64,000 nt of DNA, taken from contig NZ_BBYA01000002.1 in the NCBI RefSeq assembly GCF_001050275.1, positions 62,001-126,000 of the forward strand, read 5' to 3'. Made by a program: the position numbers and the translations under genes. The notes below the pieces were generated by a model that was not told the origin of the DNA, did no database searches, and saw nothing but the letters and a program-made list of their open reading frames with translations. Positions 50,879-59,060 of this stretch are shown here, piece after piece. Position 1 is the first letter of the stretch. Each line of letters begins with the position of its first letter. The DNA is from Leptolinea tardivitalis. GTDB taxonomy: Bacteria; Chloroflexota; Anaerolineae; Anaerolineales; Anaerolineaceae.

Positions 50879-51901
50879 TTAGTGGAGTTTTTCGATATGA
50901 TCAACCAGTTTCCCTTCAAGATATGACTTTACAGCAGTTTCTGGGTCAGTTGAGTCCGTGACAAATGGTTGAATATTCAAACGCCGCATGCTTTCATAGG
51001 CACCCATCCCCATGCCACCGCAGATCAAGACTTCACAATCGGCGATAGCTTGAGCCATAGTGGCATGTTTGCCGTGTGAGGCATCATCCAATCCGTGATG
51101 TTGGCCATGATCATGTTCGTGATTGTGTTCAGCGGCAAATTGGTTATGGCCCATTTTCTCGCGAATTTCTTTTCCTGTAATTTTGCCTTCTTGGATGGAG
51201 AAAACAATATAGTAGGGAGCCCGGCCAAAGTGCTGGCTCAAATTTTGGCCGTCATCTGAAACAACTGCAATTTTCATGTTTATCTCCTTAATTCTTTCGT
51301 TACTTATTGAAGAAAAATGCCGGCCGCCCAATTCTTCCCGCGTATCTGTGGGAATAATGACAAGCAACAATTTTGCCGGTTCATTTCCGGGATTCTTCCA
51401 ACAGTGAGGCAGGTGAGCCTGAAATAGCAAGCTGTCACCTGTCTCGAGCGTGAAATCCTCTCCGTTGACCCGATATAAAACACATCCCTTAAGGCAATAG
51501 ACAAATTCATTGCCCGTATGGACTACCGGACAATCACCAATATTTGATCCTGCATCCAACGTAATTTCAAAGGGTTGGACAGCATTGTTTACGAAATTCT
51601 TCCCCAGGCTGGCCATTTGTATATTATCGGCCTGGTTTTGCGAACGATCGGTACACCGGGTAAATACAATTTGTTTTGAAACAGGTGACACCTCAAAAAA
51701 ACTGGTGATTGGTGTCTTTAATGCTGTGGATAATTGTTGAAGTGTACTGACGGATGGAGAAATCTTTCCATTCTCTATCAGGCTCAACGTGTTGATATTT
51801 AATTTACTGATATCAGCAAGAGCCTTTAACGACAAACCCTGATTAACACGCAAGGCATGTAATCTGCGGCCGACGAGTTCTTCCGCCGTTGGTTTTGTCA
51901 T
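50879..51901 (-). CDS. XRE regulator - cupin - NifX/NifB-like (dinitrogenase cofactor-family) fusion
   Basis: A 340-residue continuous frame with three parts. Residues about 5-65 are an XRE helix-turn-helix (GLSLKALADISKLNINTLSLIENG). About 110-190 are a cupin sensor domain (HTGNEFVYCLKGCVLYRV; ETGDSLLFQAHLPHCW). From residue 209 comes a NifX/NifB-C-like domain: MKIAVVSDDGQNLSQHFGRA, a His-rich insert HNHEHDHGQHHG, and ICGGMGMGAYESM. XRE-cupin proteins sense small ligands; the C-terminal family binds metal clusters. An internal AAGGAG precedes the Met209 codon, so the domain may also be made alone. The ATG at 51901 has GGAG nine bases upstream; the ATG at 51949 lacks one. Confidence 0.85.
   Translation of the reverse strand: MTKPTAEELVGRRLHALRVNQGLSLKALADISKLNINTLSLIENGKISPSVSTLQQLSTALKTPITSFFEVSPVSKQIVFTRCTDRSQNQADNIQMASLGKNFVNNAVQPFEITLDAGSNIGDCPVVHTGNEFVYCLKGCVLYRVNGEDFTLETGDSLLFQAHLPHCWKNPGNEPAKLLLVIIPTDTREELGGRHFSSISNERIKEINMKIAVVSDDGQNLSQHFGRAPYYIVFSIQEGKITGKEIREKMGHNQFAAEHNHEHDHGQHHGLDDASHGKHATMAQAIADCEVLICGGMGMGAYESMRRLNIQPFVTDSTDPETAVKSYLEGKLVDHIEKLH
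51277..51291 (-). promoter_or_regulatory. Internal ribosome site and ATG inside the fusion gene
   Basis: Minus-strand AAGGAGATAAACATG places a strong Shine-Dalgarno element at ideal spacing before the in-frame ATG at 51277. Translation from here would give a free 132-residue NifX-like protein (50879-51277). Confidence 0.7.
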
Positions 51902-51952
51902 TTCAGATTCTCCAATCTGATCATCCACAATATTAATCCTTAATCCCATTAT

Positions 51953-52387
51953 CTATTCAACTACCAGCTCGATGGGAGTGATGTTGGCGATATTATCTGA
52001 GATCGGGCAGCGGGAATCCACAAGGTGCAGGAATTTTTCCTTTTCTTCTTTTGTCATATCACCATCAATGGTGGTGATTACCTTGATACCAGAAAAACCA
52101 GGGCGTGTTTCAGTGCTCTTACCCATCAAAATATCTGTATTCAGATCGCCTTCAACTCTGACAGAAATATTGCGAATCGGTAAATTCTGCTGCCGGGCAA
52201 CAATGTGACCAATGGTGATAATGCAACCGGAAAGCGAAACGAATAAATACTCAAGAGGGGTGGGGCCCAAATCTTTTCCGCCACCGGCTTGAGGTTGATC
52301 AACAATACTGACATGCTGTCTTGATTTGACCTCGATAGTATATCCGTCTTTCTGAGTTGCCGATATTTCTACTTTTTTTAATGCCAT
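51953..52387 (-). CDS. OsmC/Ohr-family protein
   Basis: A 144-residue OsmC-fold protein. The family signature is LGPTPLEYLFVSLSGCIITIGH with the first catalytic-type Cys; the second Cys is in DSRCPISDNI. OsmC/Ohr proteins reduce organic hydroperoxides with these cysteines; the YhfA-like subgroup (GPTPLEY) is less well defined. The ATG at 52387 has AAAGGA nine bases upstream. It precedes the XRE-cupin-NifX gene by 51 bp and is bounded by terminators, so the two form a redox- or metal-related two-gene unit. AT-rich upstream sequence contains a TATAAT (minus strand, 52427-52422). Confidence 0.88.
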   Translation of the reverse strand: MALKKVEISATQKDGYTIEVKSRQHVSIVDQPQAGGGKDLGPTPLEYLFVSLSGCIITIGHIVARQQNLPIRNISVRVEGDLNTDILMGKSTETRPGFSGIKVITTIDGDMTKEEKEKFLHLVDSRCPISDNIANITPIELVVE

Positions 52388-52520
52388 GATGTGTTTTCCT
52401 TTCAAAATTAAAGATACTAATATTATAGTACGTTATATGATTATATGTATTATTATTACCAGTATATTGTGATTAGAATAATTTAAGTTTTCGCAGTTTA
52501 CCATGTTTAATCGCTTGAAT

Positions 52521-52552
52521 AAAAAAGAGGAGGAAGTTTATTCTTCCTCCTC
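52521..52552 (-). terminator. Intrinsic terminator of thrS
   Basis: A perfect 10-bp stem GAGGAGGAAG with its complement (52527-52536 with 52543-52552), 6-base loop, followed on the minus strand by T6. Confidence 0.94.
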
Positions 52553-52563
52553 AATGCATCAAC

Positions 52564-54348
52564 CTAAATTTTCTTTTCTATATCGTCTTTGGCCTGTTCA
52601 ATGAACGCGGTTACTGACATTGGTCCAGGATTTTCATTATTCCGCAGCCGCAGGGCGACTTCATTGTTTTCCATTTCCTTATCACCTATGACCAGCATGT
52701 ATGGAATTTTCTGGTTCTGAGCATCACGGATTTTGGCATTCATACGTTCGGGCCGCTCATCAACGTTGACTCGGATGCCGGCTTTTTTCAAGTCACCGGC
52801 TACCTTATAGGCATAATCGATGTGTCGGTCAGCAATGGGAATCAGTGTTGCCTGGATGGGAGACAGCCACACGGGGAATGCTCCGGCATAATGTTCGATC
52901 AATACTCCAAAGAAGCGTTCCAGGCTGCCCAGCAGTGCGCGGTGGACCATATACGGCCGGTGAGGCAGGCCGTCTTCGCCAATATAATTCAGGTCGAACC
53001 GTTCGGGCAGGTTGAAGTCAAACTGAATGGTAGAAAGCTGCCATTCACGTCCGATGGCATCTTTAACCTTCAGGTCAATTTTGGGACCGTAGAAGGCGCC
53101 GCCGCCTTTATCTACCTGATAATCAATTCCTTCCCGTTTCAGGGAATCTTCCAGAGCTTTTTCGGCGGCTGTCCATTGTTCCGGGTTACCCACTGATTTC
53201 TCCGGTTTCGTACTTAAATATGCCTGAATGTCTTTGAACCCGAAGCTGCGCAAAATGTGCAGGCTGAATCCAAGAACGAAATCAATTTCACCGGGCATCT
53301 GATCAGGCCGGCAGAAGTGGTGGGCATCATCCTGAGTAAAGCCGCGAACCCGCATCAGACCGTGCATGACGCCGGAACGCTCATACCGATACACAGTCCC
53401 TTCCTCGGCATACCGAATGGGTAGTTCACGATATGACCGCAGGGAGCTTTTATAGATATGAATGTGGAAGGGGCAGTTCATGGGCTTGAGGAAGTATTGC
53501 TGGCCTTCGATATCAACCGGGGAGTACATATTCTCTTTGTAGAAACCGAGATGACCGCTGGTTTCCCACAACTGCGCTTTACCGATATGCGGGGTAAATA
53601 CAAAATCATACCCGTTGGCTTCATGTTCCTGTGTCCAGAAATTTTCGATCAACTTGCGGATCTTGCCACCCTTCGGGTGCCAGAGGATCAATCCTGCGCC
53701 TACCTCTTCCACAATGCTGAACAGGTCGAGGTCATGGCCAATTTTCCGATGGTCGCGTCTTTTAGCTTCTTCCATGCGCCACAGGTAATCCTTCAACTCA
53801 TCTGGAGTAGTCCAGGCTGTTCCGTAAATACGTTGCAGCATGGGGCGTTTTTCATCCCCGCGCCAGTAGGCACCGGCAACTGACAGGAGTTTGATGGCCT
53901 GGGGATTAATCTCTGAAGAGTTATCCACATGAGGCCCGCGGCAAAGGTCGGTGAAGGCTCCCTGACTGTAAAGGGAGATTTCAGGTTTCTCGAGAATGGG
54001 ATTGCCGTCTTCATCTTCCTTGCCCTCTTCCAATCCGGCGATCAGTTCCAGCTTGAAAGGTTGATCATGAAACACTTTCTTGGCTTCATCCGCGCTGACC
54101 ACTTTCCGTTCGAATTTGACTTTCGATTGGATGATCCCGCGCATTCGTTTCTCGATACTTTCCAGATCTTCGGGGGTCAAAGCGCGAGGGAGATCAAAGT
54201 CATAATAAAAACCGTCATCAATTGCCGGGCCGATGGCAACCTTTCCTTCAGGGAATTTTTCCAGCACAGCCTGCGCCATGATGTGGGCTGTGGAATGCCG
54301 GATGCGGTACAGCTTAGATGATTCGTATTCTGCCTTCTTATCGATCAT
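52564..54348 (-). CDS. thrS: Threonyl-tRNA synthetase lacking the N-terminal TGS domain
   Basis: Charges tRNA-Thr. The 594-residue protein starts directly with the editing-type N2 domain (RIRHSTAHIMAQAVLEKF with the HxxxH metal motif; GPAIDDGFYYDF). It then has the class-II core: FTPHIGKAQLWETSGH, FLKPMNCPFHI with the zinc-ligand Cys, RVRGFTQDDAHHFC, and DRHIDYAYKVAGDLKKAGIRV in the anticodon domain. The usual N-terminal TGS/N1 domain of about 60 residues is absent; such forms exist in several phyla. The ATG at 54348 has GGAGGAAG upstream; the frame to 54411 runs through the terminator of the T-box leader. It is preceded by a T-box riboswitch. Confidence 0.95.
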   Translation of the reverse strand: MIDKKAEYESSKLYRIRHSTAHIMAQAVLEKFPEGKVAIGPAIDDGFYYDFDLPRALTPEDLESIEKRMRGIIQSKVKFERKVVSADEAKKVFHDQPFKLELIAGLEEGKEDEDGNPILEKPEISLYSQGAFTDLCRGPHVDNSSEINPQAIKLLSVAGAYWRGDEKRPMLQRIYGTAWTTPDELKDYLWRMEEAKRRDHRKIGHDLDLFSIVEEVGAGLILWHPKGGKIRKLIENFWTQEHEANGYDFVFTPHIGKAQLWETSGHLGFYKENMYSPVDIEGQQYFLKPMNCPFHIHIYKSSLRSYRELPIRYAEEGTVYRYERSGVMHGLMRVRGFTQDDAHHFCRPDQMPGEIDFVLGFSLHILRSFGFKDIQAYLSTKPEKSVGNPEQWTAAEKALEDSLKREGIDYQVDKGGGAFYGPKIDLKVKDAIGREWQLSTIQFDFNLPERFDLNYIGEDGLPHRPYMVHRALLGSLERFFGVLIEHYAGAFPVWLSPIQATLIPIADRHIDYAYKVAGDLKKAGIRVNVDERPERMNAKIRDAQNQKIPYMLVIGDKEMENNEVALRLRNNENPGPMSVTAFIEQAKDDIEKKI

Positions 54349-54374
54349 TCTTCCTCCGAAATAATTAAACAAAC

Positions 54375-54633
54375 ACTCCCGCCCAAAACTGGGGCGGGAG
54401 TAAAAACTCACGCGGTTCCACCCAGATTAGTCTTTGATTGACCATCTTTGTTGACTGATAACGGAGTCATCCGTTCACCATACATGGAATAGATCCATTC
54501 AGGTTTCCGCTCGCGGGTGGTTTTCGTCGGGTCAACATGAGAACCTTTTCAGCTTCCGATTCTCTCTCTGTAATGGTGATTGTCCGATTACTCTTCCCGG
54601 TCATCACGTTTTGTTTTGACATTAGCAATTATA
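54375..54633 (-). ncRNA. T-box riboswitch leader of thrS with promoter
   Basis: On the minus strand the -10 box TATAAT is at 54633-54628. The leader then shows Stem I features (AGAGAGAGAATCGGAAGCTG near 54570-54550), the T-box core GGGTGGAACCGCG (54423-54411), and a 10-bp terminator (54401-54392 with 54384-54375) followed by GTTTGTTT. Uncharged tRNA-Thr should pair with the T-box and form the antiterminator. Candidate specifier codons ACC lie at 54521-54516; the exact one needs structural modelling. Confidence 0.9.
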
Positions 54634-54773
54634 CGACATTCCTTTTTTTTCTTCTATTCAGACTATTTGAAAAATAACCTGCTACAAAAAACTGTACTTG
54701 GGTGCATGAAATATTACAATTATTATGAAAAATGTCATATAAATTATTCTATCTACCTTGAAAGAGGTTTGGT

Positions 54774-55730
54774 GTGGAAAAACAGGATTATCTGGAACTA
54801 TACAGGCAAATGGTTGTTATACGACGGCTGGAAGAGAAATCTGCTGAACTCTACCAGCAGGGAAAAATTGGCGGTTTCCTGCATTTATATATCGGGCAAG
54901 AAGCCGTCAGTACCGGGTTAATCTCCACCAGGCGGCCGGAAGACCGCGTTATAACAGCGTACCGCGATCATGGTGTGGCCATTAATTGTGGAATTCCCGC
55001 CCGTGAGGTGATGGCTGAATTACTGGGAAAGGCTACCGGTGTGGCCGGAGGAAGGGGCGGATCCATGCACATGGCCGATGTGAATCGGAATTTCTGGGGA
55101 GGTCATGCCATTGTTGGGGCACACCTGCCCATAGCCGCCGGACTGGCCATTGGTGACCAGTATCAAGAAACCGGGGGCGTTACCATCTGCATGTTTGGCG
55201 ATGGCGCCACCAACATCGGATACTTCCATGAAGCCATAAACCTTTCCAAAGTCTGGCATTTACCCGTTCTCTGGGTCTGTGAGAACAACCTGTACGGCAT
55301 GGGAACGGCTGTCAACCGGGCTTCGGCTGTTTCATCTATTCAACAAAAAGCCAGGGGTTTTGGTATTCCGCACAGTAAGGTGGATGGGATGGATCTCATT
55401 AAAGTACGCGAAGCAGCTCAGAATGCCATTGATCTGGTTCGCGGGGGCAACGGCCCGTACTTTCTGGAAATCTCCACGTATCGATTTCGAGGGCATTCCA
55501 TGGGTGATCCGGAACGTTACCGCAAACCTGATGAGGTTCAAAAATGGCAGGAGAATGACCCGATCTGTATTTATGGCGAGTATCTGGTCAATACTTCCAT
55601 GGCATCGCGTGATGAATTGAATGAAATTGAAACACAGGCGGAAGAAGAAATCAAAGAAGCCGTGGAATTTGCAGAACAGAGTCCGGAGCCAGCACCGGAT
55701 AGCTTGTTTGACCATATTTATGTCGAATAG
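54774..55730 (+). CDS. pdhA: Pyruvate dehydrogenase E1 component, alpha subunit
   Basis: Thiamine-diphosphate-dependent E1 alpha of a 2-oxoacid dehydrogenase, 318 residues. LHLYIGQEAVSTG and YRDHG are the N-terminal family motifs; GRGGSMHMADV and GGHAIVGAHLPIAAGLA follow. The ThDP site is FGDGATNIGYFHEAIN, and RFRGHSMGDPERYR is the phosphorylation-loop region. Start is a GTG at 54774 with AGAGG upstream. It begins the E1alpha-E1beta-E2 operon. Acetoin dehydrogenase and branched-chain enzymes share this architecture, so pyruvate is the likely but not certain substrate. Confidence 0.9.
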   Translation: MEKQDYLELYRQMVVIRRLEEKSAELYQQGKIGGFLHLYIGQEAVSTGLISTRRPEDRVITAYRDHGVAINCGIPAREVMAELLGKATGVAGGRGGSMHMADVNRNFWGGHAIVGAHLPIAAGLAIGDQYQETGGVTICMFGDGATNIGYFHEAINLSKVWHLPVLWVCENNLYGMGTAVNRASAVSSIQQKARGFGIPHSKVDGMDLIKVREAAQNAIDLVRGGNGPYFLEISTYRFRGHSMGDPERYRKPDEVQKWQENDPICIYGEYLVNTSMASRDELNEIETQAEEEIKEAVEFAEQSPEPAPDSLFDHIYVE

Positions 55731-55740
55731 GTAGGAATGA

Positions 55741-56712
55741 ATGGCTAAGATAACAGTCAGAGAAGCCATCTCCCAGGCATTGTGGGAGGAAATGGAAGCT
55801 GATCCGAAAGTCTTCATCATAGGTGAAGAGGTGGGTGTCTGGGGCGGAACTTATGCCGTTACGAAAGGATTCTATGATCATTTTGGCCCCAAACGAGTTA
55901 AAGATACACCAATTGCCGAGGCAGCCATTGTGGGTGGAGCGATTGGTGCTGCATTAACCGGACTGCGTCCGGTGGCGGAATTAATGACGATCAATTTTGC
56001 ATTTTCCGCCATGGAACATATCGTCAATGAAGCCGCCAAGCTGCACTACATGTTCAACGGCCAATTCGTTTTGCCGCTGGTTATTCGAACAGTGGGAGGA
56101 GGCGGCCGTCAACTGGGTGCCACCCATTCTCAAACACCGGACGCCATATTTGCTCATTTTCCCGGCTTAAAAGTTGTGGCTCCGGGATCAGCAGCCGATG
56201 CCAAAGGATTATTAAAAGCCGCCATTCGCAGTGATGACCCGGTAATGTTCATTGAGCATGCCACCCTGTACCAGCTTCGGGGGGAGGTGCCAGAAGGTGA
56301 TTACCTGATCCCGATCGGCAAATCTGTCATCCAACGCCCTGGCAAGCATGTGACGATTGTGACATACAGCAAGATGCTGGATATCAGTCAAAAGGCAGCC
56401 GACCAGCTGGCAGCCGATGGTGTTGAAGCTGAAATTGTTGATTTGCGGACGCTTCGTCCGCTGGATATGGAACCTATTCTGGAATCCGTTAAGAAAACCA
56501 ATCGTGTTGTCATTGTGGAAGAAGGCTGGAAATCTTTCGGGGTGGGTGCAGAAGTGGCGTCTCGAATTTATGAAGAAGCATTTGATGATCTGGATGCACC
56601 CATTCAACGTGTGGCACAGCTCGAAGTTCCCCTGCCATACAACCAGAATCTGGAACAACTTGCCCTGCCGAAGCCTGAATGGGTTGTCAGGGCTGTTCAT
56701 GAGGTGCTCTGA
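55741..56712 (+). CDS. pdhB: Pyruvate dehydrogenase E1 component, beta subunit
   Basis: The 323-residue E1 beta subunit. KITVREAISQALWEEME is the standard N-terminus; GEEVGVWGGTYAVTKG supplies the Glu that activates ThDP. Further segments are DTPIAEAAIVGGAIGAALTG, GGGRQLGATHSQ and the transketolase C-terminal domain with DLRTLRPLD and VEEGWKSFGVGAEVAS. It starts 10 bp after pdhA with a GTAGGAATGA-type ribosome site, and its stop overlaps the pdhC start by one base (TGATG). It forms the alpha2-beta2 E1 with the preceding gene product. Confidence 0.93.
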   Translation: MAKITVREAISQALWEEMEADPKVFIIGEEVGVWGGTYAVTKGFYDHFGPKRVKDTPIAEAAIVGGAIGAALTGLRPVAELMTINFAFSAMEHIVNEAAKLHYMFNGQFVLPLVIRTVGGGGRQLGATHSQTPDAIFAHFPGLKVVAPGSAADAKGLLKAAIRSDDPVMFIEHATLYQLRGEVPEGDYLIPIGKSVIQRPGKHVTIVTYSKMLDISQKAADQLAADGVEAEIVDLRTLRPLDMEPILESVKKTNRVVIVEEGWKSFGVGAEVASRIYEEAFDDLDAPIQRVAQLEVPLPYNQNLEQLALPKPEWVVRAVHEVL

Positions 56713-57995
56713 TGGCTGATACGGTGATTATGCCCAAACTCGGTTTTGATATGGCTGAAGGTACCCTGGTTCGCTGGGTAAAACCCCTGGGAGTTGGTGT
56801 TTCAAAGGGCGATGTACTGGCTGAAATCGAAACGGATAAAGCCACTGTGGAAGTGGAAAGTAATTTCACCGGGGTAATGAATCAATATCTGGTGGAAGAG
56901 GGAAGTGTTGTTCCGGTCAATACACCCATTGCTATTATTGCCGCTCCTGGAGAGCAAGTGGATGGCGCAGTTGCGATCACCCATAACGCGGCTCCAGCCA
57001 GCTCTGCCGCCCCCCAATCGGCAGGTGGCATTCATGATTTGCCGGTTGCTTCAGGAAACAAATCTTCACCCGGTCATAACGGTAGCCGGATTAAAGCCTC
57101 ACCTCTGGCGAAAAGGGTGGCGGAGAAATCCGGGATATCCCTGGATAGTATTTTGGGAACAGGTCCGAATGGACGGATTGTGCGGAGAGATGTTGAGAAG
57201 GTCATACAATCAATATCACCCGCATCCCCGATTAAACCACCTGTGATATCCGCAGGTAGTGTATCGGCGCCTGTTCGTCTGCCTGAACCAGCGGCGGAAG
57301 AATTCATCCCTTCCACCGACAAGGTCATTCCATTAACCCGGTTACGATCGGTCATTGCCCGCCGGATGGTCGAGGCTAAACAGGTGCCCCATTTTTACCT
57401 GACACATGAGTACGATATGGGACCCATGATGAAACTCCGCAAGGAGATAAATGAGATGTTGTCAGAAGAAGAACGTCTTTCCGTCAATGATTTTATTGTA
57501 AGGGCGGTTGCCTTGACGCTTCGTGCGTTCCCTAACCTCAATGCTTCCTTTGTGTCTGATGGCATTCTGCCACATAGTTCCGTGAACATCGGTGTTGCCG
57601 TCGCTCTGGACGGCGGATTGATGACCGTTGTCATTCGGAATGCCGATCAAAAACCACTCAGACAAATTTCTTCGGAGGTCAAATCATTGGCTGAAAAGGC
57701 CCGGACGGGAAAAATGAAACCAGAGGATATTGAAGGTTCCACATTCTCAATAAGTAATCTGGGGATGTATGATGTGCAGGATTTCACCGCTATCATCAAT
57801 CCACCAGAAGCGGCCATTCTGGCTGTCTCTTCCGTGAGACAGACTCCTGTGGTGGTTGATGGTAATCTGACAGTCGGTACACGCATGAACGCCACATTAT
57901 CTGCCGATCACAGGATAACAGATGGAGCCGAGGCAGCATTGTTCATGAAAAAGTTGGCTGATTACCTTGAAAAACCAGTCCGTCTATTGATATAA
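56712..57995 (+). CDS. pdhC: Dihydrolipoamide acyltransferase (E2)
   Basis: A 427-residue E2. The N-terminal lipoyl domain has the modified Lys in EIETDKATVEVES (about residue 43). An Ala/Pro/Ser-rich linker follows, then the peripheral subunit-binding domain (ASPLAKRVAEKSGI; GTGPNGRIVRRDVEK, about residues 128-165). The CoA-dependent acyltransferase domain (about 205-427) ends with the catalytic His motif DHRITDGAEAALFM. It has one lipoyl domain. No E3 (lipoamide dehydrogenase) gene or lipoate ligase is in the window, so E3 must be encoded elsewhere. Confidence 0.93.
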   Translation: MADTVIMPKLGFDMAEGTLVRWVKPLGVGVSKGDVLAEIETDKATVEVESNFTGVMNQYLVEEGSVVPVNTPIAIIAAPGEQVDGAVAITHNAAPASSAAPQSAGGIHDLPVASGNKSSPGHNGSRIKASPLAKRVAEKSGISLDSILGTGPNGRIVRRDVEKVIQSISPASPIKPPVISAGSVSAPVRLPEPAAEEFIPSTDKVIPLTRLRSVIARRMVEAKQVPHFYLTHEYDMGPMMKLRKEINEMLSEEERLSVNDFIVRAVALTLRAFPNLNASFVSDGILPHSSVNIGVAVALDGGLMTVVIRNADQKPLRQISSEVKSLAEKARTGKMKPEDIEGSTFSISNLGMYDVQDFTAIINPPEAAILAVSSVRQTPVVVDGNLTVGTRMNATLSADHRITDGAEAALFMKKLADYLEKPVRLLI

Positions 57996-58010
57996 GGAAC
58001 ATTTCAGTAG

Positions 58011-58065
58011 AAAAAAAGAACTGCACCCCAAAAGTTCGATAAGACCGACAGAAAGGGGTGCAGTT
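58011..58065 (-). terminator. Terminator-like hairpin between pdhC and converging gene
   Basis: An 11-bp perfect stem AACTGCACCCC with its complement (58019-58029 with 58055-58065) but a 25-base loop. On the minus strand it is followed by C and T7, so it suits the gene at 58094 better than pdhC. Confidence 0.75.
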
Positions 58066-58093
58066 TATATTCATTTCAGGAAAGATTCTGAAA

Positions 58094-58918
58094 TTATGTC
58101 TGTTTGTTGGCAGGTAATTCAGCATTTTCAGACTGAGCTAAAGGTTCGGCAGTTTTTACGGCAGCAGGCGGCTCAACAGTGATATTGAATTCATACGTCT
58201 GGCTGGTCAATTCGCCTTCCGTTTCCTGCTGTATGTCCAAATAGGGTTTCCCTTTACCGCTCAGATAGATGGTGTAATCGTTGGAACCTTCACCCTGTTT
58301 TTTCATCAGGTTAATCATGGCCATGATGGTCACCAGATGGTAGAAGAGCTCGGCTATTTTGGGATCACTTTTTGCCAATGCTTCTATGGCTTCAGAATCA
58401 AGAACGTAAGATACCGACTTATTTCCCGAATCCCGGAATACATCTCTTAATGCAGTTACCAGGTCTTGCATGATCTCTTCTGGAGTTCGAAGTGTCTTGA
58501 CCTGTTGGATGGTCAGTTTCTGAGAAATCTGCAACTGAGATTGTGAATACATCAATTTGATGGTCATCGGTTTAGTGGGATCGATAAAATCCTCTTTTGT
58601 CAGTCCCATTGATTCGGCTGAAAGCGTAATATCGAACCGGTATTCTTCCGTCCTGGTTTTAAGGTTGGTCTGGCTTCTGGCCTGAATGGCCAGACTATTA
58701 TCTGACCGGTATGTGAATTGGGTGGTCGTGCTGCTCAGGCTTAATTCAGACAGATGCATGGCCATGGCAAACGATGAAACGCCGGAAAAACCATCACTGG
58801 ATTCCAGGGTGCGCTGCTCATTGGTCTCTTTGCTTTCTACCGACAGATTAGAAAGAGGTGAGCTGGTTGTTACCGCGCTGGAAGAAACAGATGTGGGGTT
58901 TATCGTTGATATAGTCAT
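58094..58918 (-). CDS. Protein of unknown function, Ser/Thr-rich N-terminus
   Basis: A 274-residue protein without recognisable family motifs. The N-terminal 40 residues are Ser/Thr/Val-rich and probably disordered. The middle contains beta-like segments (TRTEEYRFDITLSAESMGL) followed by LTIQQVKTLRTPEEIMQDL. An alpha-helical stretch and a C-terminal beta segment (DIQQETEGELTSQTYEFNITVEP) end in an acidic tail. It has no signal peptide or transmembrane helix. The N-terminal style recalls flagellar- or fibre-like proteins, but that is only an impression. GGAGGG five bases before the ATG at 58918 fixes the start. It is a single-gene unit. Confidence 0.6.
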   Translation of the reverse strand: MTISTINPTSVSSSAVTTSSPLSNLSVESKETNEQRTLESSDGFSGVSSFAMAMHLSELSLSSTTTQFTYRSDNSLAIQARSQTNLKTRTEEYRFDITLSAESMGLTKEDFIDPTKPMTIKLMYSQSQLQISQKLTIQQVKTLRTPEEIMQDLVTALRDVFRDSGNKSVSYVLDSEAIEALAKSDPKIAELFYHLVTIMAMINLMKKQGEGSNDYTIYLSGKGKPYLDIQQETEGELTSQTYEFNITVEPPAAVKTAEPLAQSENAELPANKQT

Positions 58919-58998
58919 AAGCCCTCCACTTTTACTATCGGTATTTTTATGTATAAGCTTTAGGCGAATGTCAGACCAATTTAGAATGTAATTCACCT

Positions 58999-59029
58999 AA
59001 AAAAAGAATGGCTTTTCAGGCCATTCTTT
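58999..59029 (-). terminator. Intrinsic terminator of the lytic transglycosylase gene
   Basis: A perfect 10-bp stem AAAGAATGGC with its complement (59003-59012 with 59020-59029), 7-base loop, and T7 on the minus strand. Confidence 0.93.
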
Positions 59030-59060
59030 CTGAAACGATGTTTTCACATTTTAGAGTAAT

